A DNA stretch of 64,000 nt from Ricordea florida (lineage: Eukaryota > Cnidaria > Anthozoa > Corallimorpharia > Ricordeidae). The stretch is taken from the NCBI GenBank assembly GCA_949710005.1, contig OX453273.1, forward strand, positions 45,013,618 through 45,077,617. The letters are read 5' to 3'. The translations under genes and the position numbers were made by a program. This document shows, in pieces, positions 45,501 through 52,684 of the stretch. The notes below the pieces were generated by a model. The model searched no databases, had not been told where the DNA came from, and was given only the letters and a program-made list of their open reading frames with translations. Each line of letters opens with the position of its first letter. The stretch's first letter is position 1.

Positions 45501-46526
45501 ATGGCAGAAGGAGGATATTTACCATTAGAGGATTTAGATCCAACTGAACTAAATGAACCAAAAGATGATGATAACGGGGTGGAAATGAATACAATAACAT
45601 CCACAACTTATGAAAATCCTGGTTATGATGAGGAGTGGGATGAGGAAACTTCATTTGGTGGTATAAATGAAAATGAACCTCTTTTTGAAAGGATTAAAGA
45701 AAAAAAAGAAGCTAAAGATGATATAAAAATTGCATACCCAAGATCAAATTTTGAAAATTTTAAAACATTTTTAAAAGATGTCGGGAGAGGAATAAAATTA
45801 CCGGCAATTAAATTAATAGGTAGAAAAAATGCAGCTACATATGTTCTTAGAGGTAATGAATTTAGAAATTTTAAAACTAATGCAAAACTTCCTGATGGTT
45901 ATCTAAAAAAATCTTTAGGGCCTCGGGCAGAAGATATTGTTGAAGATATGAATAATGAAATAGAAAAAAGAAAAGAAACACTAAATAAAAAGATTGAGAG
46001 GGCAAACTTCCTTAGGGATATGCCGCTCAGAACATCAAACAATGATGCCGAGCTTGAAAATCTAAATACAGAAATTGCAGAGAATAGGAGAGAAAGAACG
46101 CCAGAGGAAAATACTGAGCTTGAAAATCTAAATACAGAAATTACTAATGAACAGAATGATATATCAAACATGGAGAGTGAGAGAGATAGAATTCAGGAAA
46201 GAATGCCATTACGAGAGCGAATTAAAGCAATATTCAAAAAGTATGGTTTTACAGTCTTTTCTGTTATTAGTGCTGTAGGTTTGGTTATTGGGGTTATAGT
46301 TTCTAATCTTTCTAAAGGGCTATCAACATTAGGTAAAGGCGTTGGTAATGGCTTGAAAACTCTTGGTAAAAAACTCGGTGAAATATTACCAGGAATGGTT
46401 GGGGCAATAGTTAGCTTTCTATTCAAAACAGCTGGGCAGGTTATTGGATTTTTAGGTGAAAATGCTTGGCTTTTGATAATGGCCGTGGTTTTGTATTTTG
46501 TTGAAAACATAAAGAAGAGAAAGTAA
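45501..46526 (+). CDS. Coiled-coil protein with glycine-rich hydrophobic C-terminus (341 aa)
   Basis: An acidic N-terminus (DLDPTELNEPKDDDNG, and YENPGYDEEWDEETSFGG) is followed by a basic region. The long coiled coil (about 150-230) contains an internal repeat, AELENLNTEIAENRRERTPE and TELENLNTEITNEQND. The C-terminal 110 residues are an amphipathic Gly/Leu/Lys stretch (SKGLSTLGKGVGNGLKTLGK) framed by hydrophobic segments (SVISAVGLVIGVIVSNL and WLLIMAVVLYFVENI). This architecture suggests a membrane-remodelling or structural virion protein. It is not a recognised family, so function is inference. Confidence 0.7.
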   Translation: MAEGGYLPLEDLDPTELNEPKDDDNGVEMNTITSTTYENPGYDEEWDEETSFGGINENEPLFERIKEKKEAKDDIKIAYPRSNFENFKTFLKDVGRGIKLPAIKLIGRKNAATYVLRGNEFRNFKTNAKLPDGYLKKSLGPRAEDIVEDMNNEIEKRKETLNKKIERANFLRDMPLRTSNNDAELENLNTEIAENRRERTPEENTELENLNTEITNEQNDISNMESERDRIQERMPLRERIKAIFKKYGFTVFSVISAVGLVIGVIVSNLSKGLSTLGKGVGNGLKTLGKKLGEILPGMVGAIVSFLFKTAGQVIGFLGENAWLLIMAVVLYFVENIKKRK

Positions 46527-46530
46527 CAAA

Positions 46531-46539
46531 TTTAAAGAT
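46531..46539 (+). promoter_or_regulatory. TTTAAAGAT promoter motif for the 198-residue gene
   Basis: Exact TTTAAAGAT 26 bp before ATG 46566, just after the stop codon of the previous gene, followed by TACCGTTCAGTAAAAAT as in the late-type leaders. Confidence 0.6.
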
Positions 46540-46565
46540 ATCATACCGTTCAGTAAAAATACAAT

Positions 46566-47162
46566 ATGGATGAATACAATAGAATTTACCCTGGATTGCC
46601 TAATAATCCAGATTCTATTAATTTCAGACTGCAAAAATCAAGTGAAGTATTACAAAATCTTGAAAGAGAAATTAAACATTACGAAGAAGTAAGAAAAAAA
46701 TATAATAGAGCTAGAGGAATGTTTACAAAAATAAGTGTTTGTGGCGGTATGATTTCAGTTATTCTATCTGCAAGCGGTTTAGGAACTTCTCTTACTGGTT
46801 TTGGCGCTGTTGTTGGTGTGCCTTTGGGTGTTGTAGGTGGAGTTTTTGGTGGATTATCGGTTGGATTTGGTATTGCTGCTAAAAGACTTTCTGGTAAAGT
46901 TAGTAAACACGAACAAACCGCTGCAATTGCAAAATCAAAATTAAACACTATAAATGACTTGGTTTCAAAGGCTTTGAAAGATAATGTTATATCTGATCAA
47001 GAATTTTCTATAATTTTAGCAGAGTTGGAAAAGTTTCAAAAACTAAAACTAGAAGTTCGCCAAAAATTTAGGAGAGATACAGAAAAAAACTTAAACATGT
47101 CTCAGATAAGAAGAGAAGTTCGCGCAGATCTATTAAAAGAGTTAACCACTCCCGCTCATTAA
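46566..47162 (+). CDS. Coiled-coil protein with glycine-rich membrane domain (198 aa)
   Basis: An N-terminal helix (LQKSSEVLQNLEREIKHYEE) is followed by about 55 residues of Gly/Val-rich hydrophobic sequence (GMISVILSASGLGTSLTGFG and VGVPLGVVGGVFGGLSVGFG), then a charged helical C-terminus (DNVISDQEFSIILAELEKF). The helix-membrane-helix plan resembles pore or fusion-type proteins, but no family is recognised. The next gene begins 10 bp after its stop. Confidence 0.7.
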   Translation: MDEYNRIYPGLPNNPDSINFRLQKSSEVLQNLEREIKHYEEVRKKYNRARGMFTKISVCGGMISVILSASGLGTSLTGFGAVVGVPLGVVGGVFGGLSVGFGIAAKRLSGKVSKHEQTAAIAKSKLNTINDLVSKALKDNVISDQEFSIILAELEKFQKLKLEVRQKFRRDTEKNLNMSQIRREVRADLLKELTTPAH

Positions 47163-47171
47163 AAATTTCAT

Positions 47172-48860
47172 ATGAAAGAACTGATGTGGGTTGCAATTGT
47201 TTTGCAGGTATTAGAAAAGAAATTAATTAATACTTTACATCTTATTCCAAATATAAAGACGTGGACTAACCGAAGAAAAATAAAGAATAAGATGTTATTA
47301 GATGATTTCAAAACCCGGTATCCAAGAGCCAATCTTGATAAATTTACATTTGTGAATGATTCATTTGGTGGATACATTAAGTGGAAAGTTAATGGAACAA
47401 CAATCATGTCTAATGATGATCCTACTGGAAAAACATGGACTGATGATCTTCCTTCTAATTTGAAAACATTGTTATGGCAAGATTTAGGGTTAAGTTCACC
47501 CGAAGTAGTTTCATCTTTCCCAAAGAGTTTATCGATAACCATTCGAACTTACCCAATACCAGCTATTAACTTTGATGATTTTACAACTGATGTAACAAAA
47601 ATGCTAACCTTTCTAGATATATACGTTTCAAATACGAAGAAATTCACAGCAAAAATGAGAAACATATTTACATCACAAGTTGTAACATTCAAGTTTGGCA
47701 AACAAAGTAGAAAATGGTTGAATGAACCAGATATGAATTATTGGCCACAACAACTTAACTTTGCAGTATGGTGCGCAACATCTGGTTGTGGGATTAGTCC
47801 TTTTGAAAGTCTAAATTACCCTAAAGTAGTTAATAGCTTCATTAAGTTTCATATATATTTCACAATAAGACGGATATTATATGAATTGAAACTGCCTTTA
47901 CCAGATGAACAACCTTTTGTGATAAATAATAACCCATATAATAAAGTTGCATATCAACGATTGTGCGCTGAATTTGGGGTTAGTAATAATTCTGATTTTA
48001 GATGGAAAGGCGGTAGAAACGGAGGTTTAGGAGATATATTTCTTGATTATGGTTCCGGATACCATGGAAAAGGAGGGGGATATCAAAATGTACATGTAGT
48101 AAGAAATTATGATCATGAAGCAGATCAATGGCCCGGTGAAGGCGGTAAATTCGCTGATGACGGCGGTAAGAAAGAAAAAGGAAATCTAATATCATTTATC
48201 CGTAATGATGACTTTGCTGATTTCAAATATGCTTGGTTTATCCCAACAAGTGGGTATGGACTCACTAAAGCCGGACTTGGTAGATTGAATCGATCCGCCG
48301 AAGCTTTTGTTTACTGTATATTGGGTGCACAAGTTAACACTAGAAACTCGATTTATGGTAATGGCGGCGGAGCAATCGAGACACAACAAGAATTCTTGGC
48401 TTTATTTGAAAGTAGTGTGATTGAGAATGACATTTCGAATTCTGTTAAAAATTATCAATTAGCCGTACAAGAAGCGAAATTGCGGCTTGATTTAGCTATT
48501 GCTCCTGGTTTGTGGTTGATGCCGAGTAATATGATCATAAATACAGAGAGCGTGGTTGGATATAATAACAAACTTATGAAAGCGACTGGTGATATGAAAT
48601 TTGGGGTGAATAATTCGCTAAACATGGAATCAAAACCGGTTGGAATAAGTCATAACTTAGGATCTTCAAAGTTAAAATTACCTCATTCAATAGTTGAGAC
48701 AAATCCGAAAACAAAAATCCCTCCAAAGCAAAATGAAAAGTCAACCAAAGGTCAGGACGTGACTATGCAACATGAAACCAATCCACAAAGCGAGCATGAA
48801 GTGCGTATATTAGCATTTATAATTATCAGTGGAGGGTTGGCGTGGTATCTATTTCGGTAG
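47172..48860 (+). CDS. Large unknown Polinton protein with C-terminal anchor (562 aa)
   Basis: The second largest product of the element. The first 60 residues hold a hydrophobic then basic segment (ELMWVAIVLQVLEKKLINTL, RRKIKNKM). The middle (about 275-330) is Gly-rich (GGRNGGLGDIFLDYGSGYHG). A helical domain has EAFVYCILGAQVNTRNSIYG and later SVKNYQLAVQEAKLRLDLAI. A hydrophilic Pro/Lys/Gln linker precedes a terminal membrane segment (ILAFIIISGGLAWYLF). It could be a virion surface or minor capsid protein; I do not recognise the family and it lacks the jelly-roll-like strand pattern of the 41240 protein. No TTTAAAGAT motif precedes it, so it may be co-expressed with the 46566 gene. Confidence 0.72.
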   Translation: MKELMWVAIVLQVLEKKLINTLHLIPNIKTWTNRRKIKNKMLLDDFKTRYPRANLDKFTFVNDSFGGYIKWKVNGTTIMSNDDPTGKTWTDDLPSNLKTLLWQDLGLSSPEVVSSFPKSLSITIRTYPIPAINFDDFTTDVTKMLTFLDIYVSNTKKFTAKMRNIFTSQVVTFKFGKQSRKWLNEPDMNYWPQQLNFAVWCATSGCGISPFESLNYPKVVNSFIKFHIYFTIRRILYELKLPLPDEQPFVINNNPYNKVAYQRLCAEFGVSNNSDFRWKGGRNGGLGDIFLDYGSGYHGKGGGYQNVHVVRNYDHEADQWPGEGGKFADDGGKKEKGNLISFIRNDDFADFKYAWFIPTSGYGLTKAGLGRLNRSAEAFVYCILGAQVNTRNSIYGNGGGAIETQQEFLALFESSVIENDISNSVKNYQLAVQEAKLRLDLAIAPGLWLMPSNMIINTESVVGYNNKLMKATGDMKFGVNNSLNMESKPVGISHNLGSSKLKLPHSIVETNPKTKIPPKQNEKSTKGQDVTMQHETNPQSEHEVRILAFIIISGGLAWYLFR

Positions 48861-49059
48861 TTCATGGCCATTTCACGTGATTATCATTGTTTTTGGATTA
48901 GCGTTCACGTGTAGAACAATAGATTGCATACTTTTACGACATAGCAACAAGCAAAACGTAAAGTGGTTTTGAAATCGAAAAGTAGATTTTATGTTTACTT
49001 TTTAAAGGCTGGTTTCTAACGTCGCTCAGGAATGTGATTACGTCAATGATGTAATCAGA

Positions 49060-49067
49060 TCTAAAGA
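49060..49067 (+). promoter_or_regulatory. TCTAAAGA promoter motif for the penton gene
   Basis: TCTAAAGA lies 21 bp before ATG 49089, at the end of a 228-bp non-coding gap. The same gap also holds TTTTTAAAGGCTGG at about 49000. Confidence 0.5.
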
Positions 49068-49088
49068 CCAGCTTCGCAGAAAACAAAA

Positions 49089-49724
49089 ATGTTAAGCATT
49101 ACCATGTATGAGTCTGAAACAAGGATTTATTTAGATCCGCCGCTGAAAAATCTTCGGGAGATACAACTCCTTGATTGTAATATACAAACCAAAAGATTGA
49201 TCAATTTCAAGGATCAGCAGATATTGTTTAATGATGAGAATCAGCCTCTAATAATAATACAACCCGGTACATATTCGTTGCGTGATATTCAGTCGACCTT
49301 TCTTAATGATACCGATAAGGCAAAGATAACAATCATCGAGACAGACGCTGTTGACTATCTTTATTCCAATAAGAACTTTAACATTAAACTTACGAGAGGG
49401 TTGGCGGTTGGTTTAGGTATACCCAGAGTTATAAATCCTGGTAAATTATACCCTATAAATATACAGATTAAGGAGCCGTTGAGACTTATGTGTAGTATAG
49501 TGGATAATAAGTCGTCATATATGAATAAAACAAAATATGGTGAACTTGTGAAACTCTCGCCATCAACCCTTCTTGCAAACATACCCTCAAAAGATTATCC
49601 AACAATTCCAGTTCGAAAATATGAGAGTCTCATAAACCACTTTGATTTAACCATCTTGGATGTTGAATGGAAAAAACTTGATCTGATGGGTTCTCCCATA
49701 AATTTTAGTATAAGATTTAGTTAA
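49089..49724 (+). CDS. Probable penton (minor capsid) protein (211 aa)
   Basis: A single-domain, beta-rich protein whose pattern fits the single jelly-roll penton proteins of Polintons: TRIYLDPPLKNLREIQLLDC near the N-terminus, IIQPGTYSLRDIQSTFLN in the middle, and a C-terminus with HFDLTILDVEWKKLDLMGSP and NFSIRF. Penton proteins occupy the capsid vertices. The assignment rests on motif order and length, with no structural test. It stands apart from the major capsid gene, separated by the block of small membrane proteins, and is the last rightward gene of the element. Confidence 0.6.
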   Translation: MLSITMYESETRIYLDPPLKNLREIQLLDCNIQTKRLINFKDQQILFNDENQPLIIIQPGTYSLRDIQSTFLNDTDKAKITIIETDAVDYLYSNKNFNIKLTRGLAVGLGIPRVINPGKLYPINIQIKEPLRLMCSIVDNKSSYMNKTKYGELVKLSPSTLLANIPSKDYPTIPVRKYESLINHFDLTILDVEWKKLDLMGSPINFSIRFS

Positions 49725-49786
49725 ATTTTTGTTATGTAACCATTATTAGGTTATATAACATAATTATTAGTAAAGGAAATATAAGA

Positions 49787-50527
49787 TTATTCATCCGGTA
49801 AAGAATTATAAATTTCTTGCTCCTCAATATCATAACACCAATCCACAACTCTTTTTGGGTGCCATGCTGCTACCATTATTTCATCATGTAATGGTTTGTA
49901 AAATTTCTTTTTATGTTTTATTTTATAACGATCAAAGTATAAAGTAACCTGTAATAAATTAACAAAAAAATTTTTATCAAATTTATTAATATCACATTCC
50001 TTATCATGATAGGTTTTATCAACATATTCTCTACAACCTTCATATTCTTCATATTCAATGGAATTAATACTTTCTTCATAATTTTCATTCTCATTTTTTA
50101 AGTAATCTTTTACAAACTTTTCTGTATTTATTCCATTTACACCGAAATTTTTATAGCATTTAAACTTAGTTCCAGCAGCTAAATCTTCGTCCTCATAAGA
50201 ATCATAAATAATATGAAAATAAATATGATCGCTTTTTTCATCATAAATATCAAACATACCAGCATCTGCATCGTAATGATAATCAATAAAACCGCGAATT
50301 TTTGTTAGTCTTTTTAACAAATCTTTATTAATTATAAACTCTATAAAATCACAAAAACAAAGTCTTTTTTTATTGTAATAGGTTAAAGTAATATCTACTT
50401 CATAAATAAAACAACATAATTCCATTTTTTCGTTCTCTATAATTATTGGTTTAATATCAACATCATCATCATCATCATCATCATCAGAATTATAATTGTA
50501 TTTATCGAAAAAATCTATTTCTTCCAT
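49787..50527 (-). CDS. Acidic unknown protein with C-terminal AWHPKRV motif (246 aa)
   Basis: Starts MEEIDFFDKYNYNSDDDD with an eight-Asp run and is acidic overall. The C-terminal 30 residues (FYKPLHDEIMVAAWHPKRVV, then DWCYDIEE) resemble a short motif found at the end of several uncharacterised proteins of large DNA viruses; that similarity is from memory and unproven. It lies on the minus strand together with the gene at 50584, convergent with the penton gene. TTTAAAGAT (50547-50555, complement) stands 19 bp before the ATG. Confidence 0.7.
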   Translation of the reverse strand: MEEIDFFDKYNYNSDDDDDDDDVDIKPIIIENEKMELCCFIYEVDITLTYYNKKRLCFCDFIEFIINKDLLKRLTKIRGFIDYHYDADAGMFDIYDEKSDHIYFHIIYDSYEDEDLAAGTKFKCYKNFGVNGINTEKFVKDYLKNENENYEESINSIEYEEYEGCREYVDKTYHDKECDINKFDKNFFVNLLQVTLYFDRYKIKHKKKFYKPLHDEIMVAAWHPKRVVDWCYDIEEQEIYNSLPDE

Positions 50528-50546
50528 CTTTTATATTTTATTTTAT

Positions 50547-50555
50547 ATCTTTAAA
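50547..50555 (-). promoter_or_regulatory. TTTAAAGAT promoter motif, minus strand
   Basis: Complement of ATCTTTAAA, 19 bp before the ATG at 50527: the same spacing as for the two TIR-encoded starts. Confidence 0.6.
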
Positions 50556-50583
50556 TAACATTAAAAATCATTTTTTTTTATAT

Positions 50584-51126
50584 TTAGCAACATTCTTTAC
50601 ACTGTCTCTTTTGTTTATTATGTTCACATATTCCTTTTCCTTTACACTCTTTACATACATACTTTTGTAATTTGTGTTCACATATTTGTGAGCCTTTACA
50701 TTCTTTACAGTATGACTTAATTTTATTGTGTTCACATATTTGTGTTCCTCCACACTCTCTACAGAAATATTTACACTTTCCATGAATACAAATATAAACA
50801 CAATTATTGATAGTATCTTTTGGCATTAATTTAATAATCTCCTCATCTGGAAATTTTTTTAACGCATTAATAAAATCTACTTTTCTCATTCTAGATCGTC
50901 CTTTAATTTTCAACTCTTTAGCAATTTTTTTCAGTTGTACAAATTTCAATTCATTAAGTTTGGGTTGGGAAGTTTCGAGAAGGGGAATATTAATCTCTGG
51001 CACTGGTTCATCAATAATGTTTATTTGTGACTGAATTGGGTTATTATTTCTGGGGTTTGAGATAGGCATTCGCTCACTATCGCGTTGTTTCAATTGTGTT
51101 ACATTTAATTCTTTTAAATTCTCCAT
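50584..51126 (-). CDS. SAP-like plus Cys/His-repeat (EsV-1-7-type) protein (180 aa)
   Basis: Residues about 55-90 (LNELKFVQLKKIAKELKIKG, then RSRMRKVDFINAL) fit a SAP-type DNA-binding helix pair. Residues about 105-180 are tandem units of the pattern CxH-x5-CKEC: FCRECGGTQICEHNKIKSYC, CKECKGSQICEHKLQKYVC and CKECKGKGICEHNKQKRQC. Such repeats are known from algae and large DNA viruses (EsV-1-7 repeats) and probably bind zinc. A DNA-binding regulator or terminal-repeat-binding protein is a reasonable inference. Its first codons (ATGGA) and promoter are in the right TIR, so it is controlled by the same sequence as polB. Confidence 0.75.
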   Translation of the reverse strand: MENLKELNVTQLKQRDSERMPISNPRNNNPIQSQINIIDEPVPEINIPLLETSQPKLNELKFVQLKKIAKELKIKGRSRMRKVDFINALKKFPDEEIIKLMPKDTINNCVYICIHGKCKYFCRECGGTQICEHNKIKSYCKECKGSQICEHKLQKYVCKECKGKGICEHNKQKRQCKECC

Positions 51127-51461
51127 TTATACTCTCATAATTTATTCTTTAAACCAATATTAAAAATCATATTTTCAATTTTTTTTATTTTGCGGATACT
51201 TATGCAGGGTGGGCTTGGATAGGGATGGCGAATTCTCCACACCCACTTTCCTCAAACTTATTCTGGATGTTGTAAAAGGTAGGGTTCAGTATAGGGTTTG
51301 GTGAGGCTTGGCATCGGCTTTGTATCGGCTTGGTATCGGCTTGGTAAAATCTCTGTTTAATTTTCCGGTTAATTTTCCTGATTAATCCTTGTTTAATATT
51401 TTTACACAGGTTTGGCTGAAAATTAATCGGGTGTGCTAGAACCCCCCATTACCTACTCTCT
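51122..51461 (-). repeat. Right terminal inverted repeat (340 bp)
   Basis: Complement of 35594-35944, lacking one 11-bp unit. Includes the start codon (51124-51126) and TTTAAAGA motif (51146-51153) of the minus-strand gene and ends CCATTACCTACTCTCT. Confidence 0.93.
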
Positions 51462-51466
51462 CGTGC
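51462..51466 (+). repeat. Target site duplication, right copy (CGTGC)
   Basis: Matches 35589-35593. Together with the TIR ends it defines the element's borders. Confidence 0.8.
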
Positions 51467-52450
51467 TCATTGGAACGAACGGCATCCAGCACTATTGTTG
51501 TAGATGTTGTGGCTCCATTTTTTCCCTTGATTTGATTTGAATTGTTTCGGAGGAAGAGCCACTTCATTGTGGAAATGCTGAAATAAAGTCATAATTACTA
51601 TTATAATTATCATTATTTTATTTTCCTTTGTTTTTTGGTACGGTAATGTATGATAATGAGTTTAAAACAAAGGAAAATAAAATTTCAACCAAGGATAAAA
51701 TTGGACCACAACATATACCTATGCTAATCGCATTGTTATACGATCTGAGACCAGACACAAGTCGGCTTATATACGTGCTATTGTTTGCTGTGTTTAACCG
51801 GACTCTTGGAAGAGGACTTGTTGGAGGAACACAAAAAACTGCAATGGTGTCAGTGGGAGACCAACAAGGATAGATATGCCAAAGGAAGGAGAAAATATAT
51901 TATCCTTTGGAAACTATCATAAGCATATGAAAGTCCCCTTTATCATCTATGCGGGTTTCTAAGCTTTCGTAGAAAAAATACACCACTACAAGAAAAGTGA
52001 AGAAGTAAGTTTCACGGAGAAAACAACAAAGAATGAAGACTGTGATTATGCTTTAATTGTCGTAGGTAGTGCTGGCGTAGTTCAATATAGAGATTTCTAC
52101 AGAGGGTAAATTTTCCTCTCCGAATTATTATTATTAATAATGGCGATAATAAGAGAGTTTTTGAGGGGACCACAGCAACTAGTAAGGCAAAATGATTGGT
52201 GCAATTACAAAAACGCCAGTAATTGTCACACCTGTGACGAGGGATTTGTGAAAGATAGATTCTTAGACTCAAAACCATTGTATGAAAATAACACAGGAAA
52301 ATACTGTGGAAAATTACACAAAGCGTTACTATGGATTGAAAATCATTGGACTCGAAAACAAAATCCAGAGAAAAGATGGAATTGATGAATATTTTTATCG
52401 GAAACGCGAGAGGACATTTGCCAACCCTATGTATAACCGTGAAATCCTGA
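51467..52450 (+). pseudogene. Right half of a decayed Polinton DNA polymerase B gene
   Basis: Continues the fossil seen at 34990-35593. The short stretch before 51505 and everything after about 51714 carry polymerase pieces in order: GVSGRPTRIDMPKEGENILS and MKVPFIIYAGF (ExoI region, with the catalytic box damaged and a stop after it), VVGSAGVVQYRDFYRG, and NCHTCDEGFVKDR with NTGKYCGKLHKAL, the counterpart of the HNH module CHIC to GKYRGAAH in the intact polymerase. Frames change several times, and a MITE (51505-51713) interrupts it. No polymerase palm motifs follow, so the fossil is also truncated. Confidence 0.8.
51505..51713 (+). mobile_element. MITE in the polymerase fossil (TGTTGTGG ends)
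   Basis: Ends TGTTGTGGCTCC and its near-complement GGACCACAACA. The inner part shares GTATGATAATGAGTTT and ACCAAGGATAAAATTG with the element at 58921-59040. An inner hairpin (ATTTTATTTTCCTTTG and complement) is also present. Confidence 0.6.
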
Positions 52451-52684
52451 GTGTGAAATAAAGTCGACTTGGCCTAAAAAATCCGAGTACAATATATAGA
52501 GCTGAAATTGGGGGCTAAATTGGGGTGTTACAGAAAACCTAAACGGTCCTAAACCAAGGTGTCACCGAACTCCCGTCATCTACGTGCGTCAAACCTTTCC
52601 AAATCGGAAGCTTGGGCCGACCGTGACTCTTGTCACAAAACGGGCCAAAATTCCAACTCGGCATCGAGGCCCAGCTTGAGACAA

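Larger units (their letters stand above)
35594..51461 (+). mobile_element. Intact Polinton/Maverick element (endogenous polintovirus-like)
   Basis: The 15,868-bp element is bounded by long TIRs and a target duplication. It encodes PolB (35940-40025), integrase (39983-40972, -), a probable major capsid protein (41240-42481), a packaging ATPase (42555-43193), a probable penton protein (49089-49724) and ten further open frames. Polintons are large virus-like DNA transposons combining protein-primed replication, retroviral-type integration and a capsid module. Every frame is open, and the TIRs differ only by one 11-bp repeat unit, so insertion was recent on an evolutionary scale. The element is visibly more AT-rich than the flanking host genes. 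No adenovirus-type protease is recognisable. It lies between the two GH27 genes, inside an older Polinton polymerase pseudogene. Confidence 0.95.

Noticed and set aside
45899-46510. Minus-strand open frames under the 341- and 198-residue genes and other antisense frames in the Polinton
   Set aside because: Shadows of AT-rich, strongly coding plus-strand genes; no motif or promoter of their own.
47172-48860. The 562-residue protein as the major capsid protein
   Set aside because: It has a C-terminal membrane anchor and Gly-rich middle and lacks the strand-rich repeated pattern of the 41240 product, which is also adjacent to the ATPase.
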